A stretch of DNA of 64,000 nt from an uncultured Pseudoteredinibacter sp. Its GTDB lineage: Bacteria; Pseudomonadota; Gammaproteobacteria; Pseudomonadales; Cellvibrionaceae. This document shows, piece after piece, positions 56,328-64,000 of the stretch (positions within the stretch are counted from its first letter, which is position 1; each line of letters starts with the position of its first letter). The stretch covers positions 992,001 to 1,056,000 of the forward strand of contig NZ_CANMYE010000001.1 in the NCBI RefSeq assembly GCF_947502065.1, written 5' to 3'. The notes under the pieces were generated by a model. That model ran no database searches, was not told the origin of the DNA, and worked only from the letters and a program-made list of their open reading frames with translations. Position numbers and translations under genes: made by a program.

Positions 56328-56399
56328 GTTAGGGCAACTTACGCATTCGATGCACCTTTTGCTGCAGCGGATACCGTATAGGACGAAGAACATAGATTT

Positions 56400-57935
56400 A
56401 TGAATCAAGAACAACAACCCGTGAAACTGTTACGCTCAAGCGTATTTACCACGCTTAGCGCTAAGCTTTCCCTTGCCCTGGTGGCTATTGTGGCAACCTT
56501 GAGTATTGGGGTATTTGTAGCCAGTCAAGCATGGATGAGAGTCTACTATGATGAGCTCACCCAAAAGCTTAATTTTGATATTGCCAAGTACGTCAATGGC
56601 GAGTACCAGCTGATGCAAGGTGACTCGGACAAAGCTAGCCCGGAGGCCATTAAAAAAGTTGCCCATGTGGCAATGGTTGTTAACCCTGTTGTTGAGGTTT
56701 ACTTGCTCGACGTGCAAGGCAACATTATTGGCCATGATTTGCCGGCTGATTCTGTCTTATTGGATAAGGTTCCTTTAGGTCCTGTTAAAGCCTTTATTGA
56801 TGGCTCTGAAGAGTTTCCACTACGCGGTGTTGATCCTCGTAAGCCGGCGGTAGAGAAGGTTTTTTCTGCCGCGCCGATAGAGACTGATGGTCATTTGCAA
56901 GGCTACCTCTATGTCATACTGGGCGGTCAGGCTTATGACAATATTGGTGATGGCTTGAAGGATAGCTACAGTCGTACCATGGTATTTGCCGCTACGGCAC
57001 TAATTACCTTGGTGGCGGTACTAACAGGGTTACTGGTGTTTCGTTTATTGGTTCGACGCCTGACGGCTTTGAGTCATAAGATGCATAATTTTGCGCGCCA
57101 TGAGTTACCTCAAGTAGCTGCAGACCCCATTAAGCAAGCTGTGGCGAAAGATGAAATTGAACTCTTACAGCTGACTTTTGAGTCTATGTCTGGCCAGATC
57201 AAGCAGCAATTTGAAATGCTTAGAGAGGCGGATGCTACGCGTCGCGAGCTAATTTCTAACGTTTCCCATGACTTGCGTACGCCTCTGGCCACTATTCAGG
57301 GGTATCTTGAGACTTTACTGATCAAAAATGGCAGTTTAAACGAAGCGGAACGTTTGGAATATTTAAACACGGCCATGAAGAGCTCTCGTCGTTTAGGGCA
57401 ACTTATTGGTGATCTGTTTGAGCTTTCTAAGTTAGAGTCAAATCATACGCGGCCGAATTTCGAACGTTTCTCCTTGGCCGAGTTAGTTTTCGATACCGCG
57501 CAGGAGTTTCGTCTCGAGTTGGAAGCGAAGCAGATTAAGCTGGATATTCATAATGAGCAGAACAATGCCCTAGTTTATGCCGATATCAGCCTGATGCAGC
57601 GAGTCTTTGAGAATTTATTACGTAACGCTATCGCCTATACCCCTGAAGGTGGCCGAATCAGTCTAACTATTACGGCCGATGCGACTAACAGCGATAAGAT
57701 AAAGGTCAGTGTGGGTGACACAGGCCGGGGTATTAATGCGGAAGATCTGCCTTATATCTTCGATCGTTTCTACGCTAACCCAGATCGTAGTCGTGAAGAT
57801 GTGAGTTCAACGGGCTTAGGCTTGGCAATCGTTAAACGCATTATGGATATTCATGATGCTAAGATTCAAGTTCAATCCAAGTTAAACCAAGGCACGCGCT
57901 TTGAGTTTGAGCTGCCTAAAGATCAAGCCGCTTAA
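56400..57935 (+). CDS. Sensor histidine kinase (HAMP-HisKA-HATPase)
   Basis: Membrane kinase of 511 residues, partner of the preceding regulator. The first helix is at about 20-45 and the second at about 194-216, with a 150-residue periplasmic sensor between them that contains VVNPVVEVYLLDVQGNIIGH and looks like a single Cache/PAS-like fold. HAMP (about 217-270) leads to HisKA with phospho-acceptor His290 in NVSHDLRTPL. The ATPase domain has the N box FENLLRNAIAYTPEGG, DTGRGI, and TGLGLAIVKRI. The stimulus is not predictable. Confidence 0.94.
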   Translation: MNQEQQPVKLLRSSVFTTLSAKLSLALVAIVATLSIGVFVASQAWMRVYYDELTQKLNFDIAKYVNGEYQLMQGDSDKASPEAIKKVAHVAMVVNPVVEVYLLDVQGNIIGHDLPADSVLLDKVPLGPVKAFIDGSEEFPLRGVDPRKPAVEKVFSAAPIETDGHLQGYLYVILGGQAYDNIGDGLKDSYSRTMVFAATALITLVAVLTGLLVFRLLVRRLTALSHKMHNFARHELPQVAADPIKQAVAKDEIELLQLTFESMSGQIKQQFEMLREADATRRELISNVSHDLRTPLATIQGYLETLLIKNGSLNEAERLEYLNTAMKSSRRLGQLIGDLFELSKLESNHTRPNFERFSLAELVFDTAQEFRLELEAKQIKLDIHNEQNNALVYADISLMQRVFENLLRNAIAYTPEGGRISLTITADATNSDKIKVSVGDTGRGINAEDLPYIFDRFYANPDRSREDVSSTGLGLAIVKRIMDIHDAKIQVQSKLNQGTRFEFELPKDQAA

Positions 57936-57945
57936 TTTGATTTTG

Positions 57946-57973
57946 ACAGGGCGTGCTACGCCCTGTATTTCTC
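57946..57973 (+). terminator. Terminator after the two-component operon
   Basis: ACAGGGCG (57946-57953) and CGCCCTGT (57959-57966) form an 8-bp stem with a 5-base loop, followed by ATTTCTCT. Confidence 0.65.
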
Positions 57974-58071
57974 TAGCGTATACCCAATATAAAACCTATA
58001 AATTCGCCAAATAAAGCCAGCTTCCATAGAATTTGTGTTAATGCTTATAAAAGACTGTGGAGGCAATACCC

Positions 58072-60258
58072 GTGAGCGAAAGAATCCAGCAAGGTGGCTT
58101 GCAAATTGATGCAGAGCTATATCGCTTAATCGAGGAGCAGATCGCTCCAGGTACCGGCGTAAATACCCAGGAATACTGGCAGGCTTTCGAAGCCATCATT
58201 AACGATCTTGCCCCTAAGAATCGCGCCTTACTGGCCAAACGTGAGGATTTCCAAGCGCAGATTGATGCTTGGCATCAAGCTAACCCTAAGAGCGATTTTG
58301 CCAGCTATAAACAGTTCTTGCTGGACATTGGCTACTTGTTGCCAGAAGGCGAAGATTTCGCGGTTACTACCGAGAACGTCGATACTGAAATTGCTGAGCA
58401 GGCGGGCCCGCAGCTGGTGGTGCCGGTTAAGAATGCGCGTTTTGCCCTAAACGCTTCAAATGCTCGTTGGGGAAGCTTATACGATGCGCTTTACGGCACT
58501 GATGCAATCAGCGAAAGTGGTGGTGCTGAAAAAGGCCGTGGTTACAACCCAGTCCGTGGCGCAAAGGTTATTGAATTTGCCCGTAAGCACTTGGATCAAG
58601 TTGCTCCACTACAGTCTGGTAGCCACCAAGAATCTGCAGCTTACAGCGTTGTTGACGGTCAGCTACAGGTAAAACTGAGCGATGGCAGTGTTACTGGCCT
58701 GGCTCAAGCAGAAAAGCTACAGGGCTTTCAGGGCGATGCGGCAAAGCCTGATGCTATTTTGTTAAAAAACAATGGCTTGCATGTAGAAATTCAAATCGAT
58801 TCGAGCCATAACGTTGGTAAGGACGATCCTGCCAATGTAAAAGATCTGTTGGTAGAAGCCGCGGTGACTACCATTATGGATTGCGAAGATTCGGTGGCCG
58901 CTGTTGACGCCGAGGATAAGGTTGAGGTCTACAGCAATTGGCTGGGCCTAATGAAAGGCAATCTCGAGGAAAGCTTCGAGAAGGGCGGTCAAGTGATGAC
59001 TCGCCGCTTAAATGCCGACCGCTTTTACACTCGAGCAGATGGCAGTGAGTTGCGTTTACCGGGTCGAAGCCTATTGTTTGTTCGCAATGTTGGCCACTTG
59101 ATGACCAATAATGCGATTTTAGACAAAGACGGTAATGAAGTTCCTGAAGGCATCATGGATGCCATGGTGACTTCTCTAGCGGCCATGCATGATTTGCAGC
59201 GTGATCAGGCCGATCGTGAAGGGCGCGGCAATAGCCGCACTGGCTCGGTGTATATCGTTAAGCCTAAGATGCACGGACCAGAAGAAGTCGCTTTCACATG
59301 TGAGCTGTTTAGTCGCGTTGAAGACGCATTGGGCTTGGCACGCAATACATTGAAAGCCGGCATTATGGACGAAGAGCGTCGCACAACAATTAACCTCAAA
59401 GAGTGTATTCGAGCGGCTAAAGAGCGTGTTGTATTTATCAACACGGGCTTCTTGGATCGTACCGGTGATGAAATTCATACCAGCATGTTGGCTGGCGCTA
59501 TGATTCCAAAGGCTAAGATGAAGCAGCAGCCTTGGATCAATGCCTATGAAGATTGGAACGTTGATAATGGCTTAGCCTGTGGCCTGCAGGGTAAAGCGCA
59601 GATTGGTAAAGGTATGTGGGCGATGCCTGACGAAATGGCGGCTATGCTAGAGCAGAAGATTAGCCATCCTAAATCAGGCGCTAACACCGCTTGGGTTCCG
59701 TCTCCAAATGGTGCCACATTGCACAGCACTCATTACCACCAAGTTAATGTTATCTCTTTGCAGGATGAGCTAAAACAGCGTCAGCGTGCGAGCCTAGATG
59801 ATATCTTGACTGTGCCAGTAATGGCAGATCCTGGTCAACTAAGTGCAGAAGAGATTCAGTCTGAGCTGGATAACAATGCTCAGGGTATTTTGGGCTATGT
59901 GGTTCGCTGGATTGATCAGGGCGTTGGCTGCTCTAAAGTGCCAGATATTCACAATATCGGTTTGATGGAAGATCGCGCGACCTTGCGTATTTCTAGCCAG
60001 CATATTTGTAACTGGCTAGAGCACGATGTGTGTAGCAAAGAGCAGGTAATGGAAACCTTGCAGCGCATGGCTAAGGTTGTTGATGAGCAAAACGCCGATG
60101 ATGCGGAGTATCGTCCAATGGCGGCCGATTTCAAAGGTAGTGTGGCTTTTGAGGCAGCTTGCGCATTGGTATTTGAGGGTAAGACTCAGCCAAGTGGCTA
60201 TACCGAGCCTTTGTTACATGCATACCGTATCAAGGCGAAGGAGAAGTTCGGCGCTTAA
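58072..60258 (+). CDS. glcB: Malate synthase G
   Basis: Condenses glyoxylate with acetyl-CoA to malate in the glyoxylate cycle and in growth on glycolate or two-carbon compounds. It has 728 residues from the GTG at 58072 ([17 protein letters not shown]), preceded by GGAGG 8 bases upstream; an upstream GTG at 58057 overlaps that site and is rejected. Family segments include [16 protein letters not shown] near 268-283, [15 protein letters not shown] near 393-407 and [18 protein letters not shown] near 455-472. It stands alone, with no glc operon beside it, and ends at a strong terminator. Confidence 0.97.
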   Translation: MSERIQQGGLQIDAELYRLIEEQIAPGTGVNTQEYWQAFEAIINDLAPKNRALLAKREDFQAQIDAWHQANPKSDFASYKQFLLDIGYLLPEGEDFAVTTENVDTEIAEQAGPQLVVPVKNARFALNASNARWGSLYDALYGTDAISESGGAEKGRGYNPVRGAKVIEFARKHLDQVAPLQSGSHQESAAYSVVDGQLQVKLSDGSVTGLAQAEKLQGFQGDAAKPDAILLKNNGLHVEIQIDSSHNVGKDDPANVKDLLVEAAVTTIMDCEDSVAAVDAEDKVEVYSNWLGLMKGNLEESFEKGGQVMTRRLNADRFYTRADGSELRLPGRSLLFVRNVGHLMTNNAILDKDGNEVPEGIMDAMVTSLAAMHDLQRDQADREGRGNSRTGSVYIVKPKMHGPEEVAFTCELFSRVEDALGLARNTLKAGIMDEERRTTINLKECIRAAKERVVFINTGFLDRTGDEIHTSMLAGAMIPKAKMKQQPWINAYEDWNVDNGLACGLQGKAQIGKGMWAMPDEMAAMLEQKISHPKSGANTAWVPSPNGATLHSTHYHQVNVISLQDELKQRQRASLDDILTVPVMADPGQLSAEEIQSELDNNAQGILGYVVRWIDQGVGCSKVPDIHNIGLMEDRATLRISSQHICNWLEHDVCSKEQVMETLQRMAKVVDEQNADDAEYRPMAADFKGSVAFEAACALVFEGKTQPSGYTEPLLHAYRIKAKEKFGA

Positions 60259-60281
60259 TCGCTGTCTCTCTTTCGCAGGAG

Positions 60282-60317
60282 TTTGTGGCGGCTTAGATGG
60301 CCGCCACAAATGTTTTT
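60282..60317 (+). terminator. Terminator of glcB overlapping the stop of the convergent gene
   Basis: TTTGTGGCGGC (60282-60292) and its complement (60300-60310) form an 11-bp stem with a 7-base loop, followed by TGTTTTT. The stop codon of the convergent GGDEF-EAL gene lies in the loop. Confidence 0.85.
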
Positions 60318-63300
60318 GGCTTACCGATAATTAAGCCTTGCTGCAAAAGTTGATCTACAGCTTGGCTGTTCAAGGCCTTTGCGTATAAATAACCCTGCCC
60401 AGTCTGGCAGCCCATTGATAGCAATAATTGATGCGCTTGCTCTGTCTCGATGCCTTCAGCAACGGATTCTTGCTCTAAGTTTGTCGCTAGATCGACAACC
60501 GACTGCACAATGCTTTTTTGTGTTTTGTCGATCAATATATTACTGATAAATGCTCGATCGATTTTAAGCGTATTTATCGGCAGGCGATTTAAGTAGGAAA
60601 GAGAGGAGTAGCCTGTACCAAAATCATCAATCGATACTTTGTGCCCCAATAGCTGAAGAGCTGTGATTTTTTGAATGCCAAGCTCATCATCGTGCATCAG
60701 GATATTTTCGGTAATTTCAAATTCAATGAGCTGTGGTGGTAATCCGTGGCTTTTCACAACGCGCACGATCTGTTCAACAAAATCACTTTCGGACAGTTGC
60801 TTAGGGGATAGATTTACGGCGATTGGTAAGTGGTAAGAATAGCGATCTATCATCGTCTTAACTTGTAGGCAGGCCATATGCAATATTTGCATTCCCAATT
60901 CCATGATTAAGCCTTGATCTTCAGCCATGCTAACAAATTCACCTGCTGGAAAGTCTCTACCGTTTCGCTTCCAGCGCACTAGGGCTTCGAAGCCGACAAT
61001 TTCGCGGTTCTCAAGTTTTACCTTAGGCTGAAAATAGGCCTGAATTTCATGGTTCGTAATAGCTCTGCGAACTTCGGTTTCTAATTGTAGAGAGTTAAGC
61101 AGCTTGTCGTTCATGCTTTTGGTATAAAAAGAATAGGAGCTGCCACCGCGAGATTTCGAATTGTACATGGCGGCATCGGCGTTCTTTAACAGCGTCTTGC
61201 CATCACTCCCATCATTTGGGAATGATGAAATCCCTATACTCAAATTACAAAATAGCTCATGGCCATTAATGTTAATGGATTCCTTGAAGCGTCTAAGGAT
61301 ATTGTCGCAGCAGATGTGTACGTCTTCAATTTTAATTAAATTATCAATTACAATAACAAACTCATCCCCGCCTAGGCGGGCGATTAGGTCTTCCTCTCGC
61401 ACGGATGCTTTTAGGCGCTTTGCCATTTCAATAAGTAGCTCGTCACCTACGTCGTGACCTAAAGAATCGTTGATGAATTTAAAACGATCAAGATCAATAA
61501 AAAGAAGGCAGAAGGTTGCATTACTGCGCCGCCTTGCGCTGGCTATTGTACGTTTTAGCTCTTCGTTAAATAAGTTTCTATTGGGAAGGCCGGTCAGATC
61601 ATCGAAAGTTGCCATGCGCTTGAGCTCTGCCTCATGGGCAAGCTTTTGAGTGATATTCTTGATGACAATGATGTAATACTTTTCTCCTTCATGCTCGACA
61701 GATGACGCCTTGCATTCAATGGGGATATCTTGATCGTTAGTATTTCGAAGCCAAAGATCACCTTGCCAGTAATCATTGGATAATAAGGTTTCCCAAAATT
61801 CTCTGTAGCCGCCATTTTCATTTTTCTCGGATTTGAATTGGGCGATGGTTTTGTTATTTGATTGCTCAGTAATTCCAGTGATATTACTAAAGGCCTTATT
61901 AAATGAACTGATTTGGCCTTCTCTTGTGCTAATACAAAAGCCATCGCCAATTTTTTCATATCCTTGGGCGTAAACTCTAAGTAGGCTTTGTGCACTCTTT
62001 TCACTGCGAATTTTCTCTTTTCGAAAATAGAATATAAGTGCGATAAGCCCGATAGTGCTGAATAGATAAAAGGCCAGTGCCCATTGGCTTTTCCATAAAG
62101 GCGCTTCTACTTGTATCGTGAGTTTGCTTTGTATGCTCGGTTCGTTGGGGTTGGATAGCAATAACTGATAATTTCCAGGTTTTAGGCCAGAATAGCGAAG
62201 TAGTGGTTCTCTGGCTCCTATCCAATCTTTATCCCATCCTTCAAGTTTGTATTTGGCTGAAATTTTTTGTGCCAAAGGGGATTTGTCTGAATTACTAAAA
62301 TAAACATCAAATGCATAGTCATCAGGTTTTAGTGTGAGGCCGCTCTCTAGATTATAAATTTTCTCTTTATGTCCGTGTTTTCCATAAACTTGAACATAGG
62401 ATACTGATAATGGCTGGGTGAGGGCCTGAGCGTGCTGCTCGGCGTTCGATAAAACCGAAATTTCGCTTGGGTTAGCTAGAACTAGGCCGTGCAGTGAGTT
62501 GGCTGTAACAAGTTTGAACCCGGATTTCTGTGGGAAGCCGCTGGCCCGATTTAATGAGCTTAGTGTTCCACTTTTTTCGTCGAACAAAAAAATCTGTCGT
62601 TTATCGTCCCGATTTCGCCATACCTTGCCTTGATGGTAGCTAGTGTCATCACTGGTGCTCGAAAGTTTCATTTCCGTGCTGCTAACATTGGCTATTGTGT
62701 AGCGGCCATCAGGCGATTTTTGAATCCGCGCTCTACTTATTCGGTCATTAATGGTAATGATGTCATCACCATCGAAAAAGTGCTTGCCCTCGTTGTTTTG
62801 GGTTTCTATGGGCAGCGCGACTGATTTAAATGAATCAGAAATGGAGTCATAATGGTAAAAAGCTTTGTCGCCAATAAGCCAAATTCCATGCGCTTTGCTG
62901 TACATTAGATGTGTGTTGTATAGCATTACTTTATTACTGATGGAGTAGTTTTTGCTTTGCTTTGTTGTGCTGTCGTAGGCAATTATTCCTCCCCTTACTT
63001 TTAGCCAGATAGTATCGCTAAAAGGTGCGGAAAATACCTGGTAGGCATATTGGTCGAGAACTTTTTCAAGGCTTCCATCAGCATTATTAAATCTATATAT
63101 GCCTTCAAAACTTGCCATCCATATATCGCCATTGGAGTCATGGCTGACGTTGAAGGTTGTGGCGGGAGCCGGTACCTTTACAATGCTTTTTTCGTCCAAG
63201 TTTACTTTTAGTAGGTACCCCAAATCAGTGATTAATAGAAAGTTGCTGGCATCAATTACATGGCTATCATAGATGTTGGGTTTTTTTGCATTTTCTAAGG

Positions 63301-64000
63301 GGTAGGGTATGCGTGTGATATCGTTTTCTATGGGAGACCATTGTTGGATACTGCCGCGAATAAATGCGATATCAATTTTTCCTCTTTTCGATAGCAGCAG
63401 TTTGGTGATAACAGTGTTTCTGGAGCGTTGCGGATTACTGTTTGCTGGTTGATTGACTTCAACAAGCTCCCTTTCTGGGGTGATTCTAAAGATATCGTTA
63501 CTATCACTGCTAGTCCAGATACGGTTCTGTTTGTCTTCAATAAGGGTATTGATGGCCGTTTTGCTTCGTGTAGAATCGTTTATTGTAAAGTCGTGCTTTA
63601 ACTTGTAACTATTATCGAGCTCTAAGTATCTATTTTGACAAATGATGGCTAGGTTTTGATTGTTTCGTTTTATGCTCGCGTAGCTGCTACTTTTGCAGGC
63701 TTGCATAGCTTGCTGAGCTTGCGGTTCGTCAATAAGATCGTCGACTGTGTAAAAAGCTTCTCTATTTGGGACAAAGCCAATGAGCCCTTGGTGGAAAGTA
63801 GATAGCCAAAGCACTCCTTGGCTGTCTTCGCTGATATTTTTAATGGCGTTTCCAAAGTGAATATCTTTGATATCTTTCGGTAAATAGTAGTTTTTGAATT
63901 CTTCGTTTTGAGCATTAAAGAGTGATAAACCAGCCTGGCTCGCTATCCATATTTGATTTTTTGAATCGGTAAATATTTGTCGAATGTGATTGCTAGCAAT
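60293..64000 (-). CDS. Large propeller-PAS-GGDEF-EAL signalling protein, 5' end outside window
   Basis: A cyclic di-GMP enzyme with 1235 residues visible and the frame open to the right edge, so the true start lies beyond; the internal GTG at 63814 is not a start. The N-terminal part has two-component-regulator propeller repeats (for example SKNQIWIASQAGLSLF near the edge, DSNGDIWMASFEGIYRF). A Y_Y_Y domain, then a membrane helix near genome position 62030-62090, are followed by a PAS domain, GGDEF and EAL. The GGDEF site is intact and has an RxxD inhibitory site (REED) five residues before it. EAL residues are present (FEALVRW, EITEN, DDFGTGYSS, EGIETE). Both cyclase and phosphodiesterase activity are possible. 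The propeller probably senses a periplasmic ligand. Confidence 0.94.
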   Translation of the reverse strand: MASNHIRQIFTDSKNQIWIASQAGLSLFNAQNEEFKNYYLPKDIKDIHFGNAIKNISEDSQGVLWLSTFHQGLIGFVPNREAFYTVDDLIDEPQAQQAMQACKSSSYASIKRNNQNLAIICQNRYLELDNSYKLKHDFTINDSTRSKTAINTLIEDKQNRIWTSSDSNDIFRITPERELVEVNQPANSNPQRSRNTVITKLLLSKRGKIDIAFIRGSIQQWSPIENDITRIPYPLENAKKPNIYDSHVIDASNFLLITDLGYLLKVNLDEKSIVKVPAPATTFNVSHDSNGDIWMASFEGIYRFNNADGSLEKVLDQYAYQVFSAPFSDTIWLKVRGGIIAYDSTTKQSKNYSISNKVMLYNTHLMYSKAHGIWLIGDKAFYHYDSISDSFKSVALPIETQNNEGKHFFDGDDIITINDRISRARIQKSPDGRYTIANVSSTEMKLSSTSDDTSYHQGKVWRNRDDKRQIFLFDEKSGTLSSLNRASGFPQKSGFKLVTANSLHGLVLANPSEISVLSNAEQHAQALTQPLSVSYVQVYGKHGHKEKIYNLESGLTLKPDDYAFDVYFSNSDKSPLAQKISAKYKLEGWDKDWIGAREPLLRYSGLKPGNYQLLLSNPNEPSIQSKLTIQVEAPLWKSQWALAFYLFSTIGLIALIFYFRKEKIRSEKSAQSLLRVYAQGYEKIGDGFCISTREGQISSFNKAFSNITGITEQSNNKTIAQFKSEKNENGGYREFWETLLSNDYWQGDLWLRNTNDQDIPIECKASSVEHEGEKYYIIVIKNITQKLAHEAELKRMATFDDLTGLPNRNLFNEELKRTIASARRRSNATFCLLFIDLDRFKFINDSLGHDVGDELLIEMAKRLKASVREEDLIARLGGDEFVIVIDNLIKIEDVHICCDNILRRFKESININGHELFCNLSIGISSFPNDGSDGKTLLKNADAAMYNSKSRGGSSYSFYTKSMNDKLLNSLQLETEVRRAITNHEIQAYFQPKVKLENREIVGFEALVRWKRNGRDFPAGEFVSMAEDQGLIMELGMQILHMACLQVKTMIDRYSYHLPIAVNLSPKQLSESDFVEQIVRVVKSHGLPPQLIEFEITENILMHDDELGIQKITALQLLGHKVSIDDFGTGYSSLSYLNRLPINTLKIDRAFISNILIDKTQKSIVQSVVDLATNLEQESVAEGIETEQAHQLLLSMGCQTGQGYLYAKALNSQAVDQLLQQGLIIGKPKTFVAAI

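Noticed and set aside
63814..63814. GTG at 63814 as start of the GGDEF-EAL protein
   Set aside because: The frame continues to the window edge and encodes another propeller repeat, so the start lies outside.

Overview
The window is chromosomal DNA from a marine-type gammaproteobacterium, most like the Cellvibrionales/Spongiibacteraceae group. The inference rests on rmf, rlmKL, the large NAD-glutamate dehydrogenase, malate synthase G, a complete bat operon, DUF1853, DUF2835 and YeaC family genes, and two TonB-dependent receptors. Moderate GC and dense coding throughout suggest core chromosome. I see no prophage, integrase, IS transposase gene, CRISPR array or classical defence island.

Left part (1-27 kb). 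A chemotaxis receptor is cut by the left edge. Next is a minus-strand cluster of AraC regulator, TonB-dependent receptor and acyl-CoA ligase, probably for uptake and activation of an unidentified carboxylic acid or lipid. An orphan membrane protein resembling a cluster-less Rieske protein follows, then a NYN-domain protein, RhlE helicase, a family III CoA-transferase with apparently permuted halves, and a secreted alpha/beta hydrolase. An RND efflux pair (permease before adaptor) lies beside a LytS/LytTR two-component pair. A flavin reductase, a tRNA-Val/tRNA-Asp operon, an ECF sigma factor overlapping a probable membrane anti-sigma factor, a coiled-coil protein, a PLP enzyme, DUF1853 and NAD kinase complete this part.

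Middle (27-46 kb). A metallophosphoesterase, YeaC protein and aminopeptidase N converge on a six-gene bat operon (moxR, DUF58, DUF4381, batA, fused batB-batC, batD). Then come the 180-kDa NAD-glutamate dehydrogenase, DUF2835 and pyrD, followed by an unusual non-coding stretch with palindromes and four 53-bp tandem repeats in an ABAB pattern, and rmf.

Right part (46-64 kb). rlmKL and uvrB are followed by a TPP riboswitch heading a probable thiamine salvage operon: TonB receptor, YkoF-type thiamine-binding protein, PnuC/PnuT transporter and a small-molecule kinase. An OmpR-type two-component system, malate synthase G, and a very large propeller-PAS-GGDEF-EAL sensor cut by the right edge end the window.

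The least ordinary items are the Rieske-like orphan, the thiamine operon leader with a hairpin that could hide the ribosome binding site, the ABAB repeat array, the permuted CoA-transferase and the RND permease with altered proton-relay residues. All functions are read from sequence motifs by eye; no database search was run.
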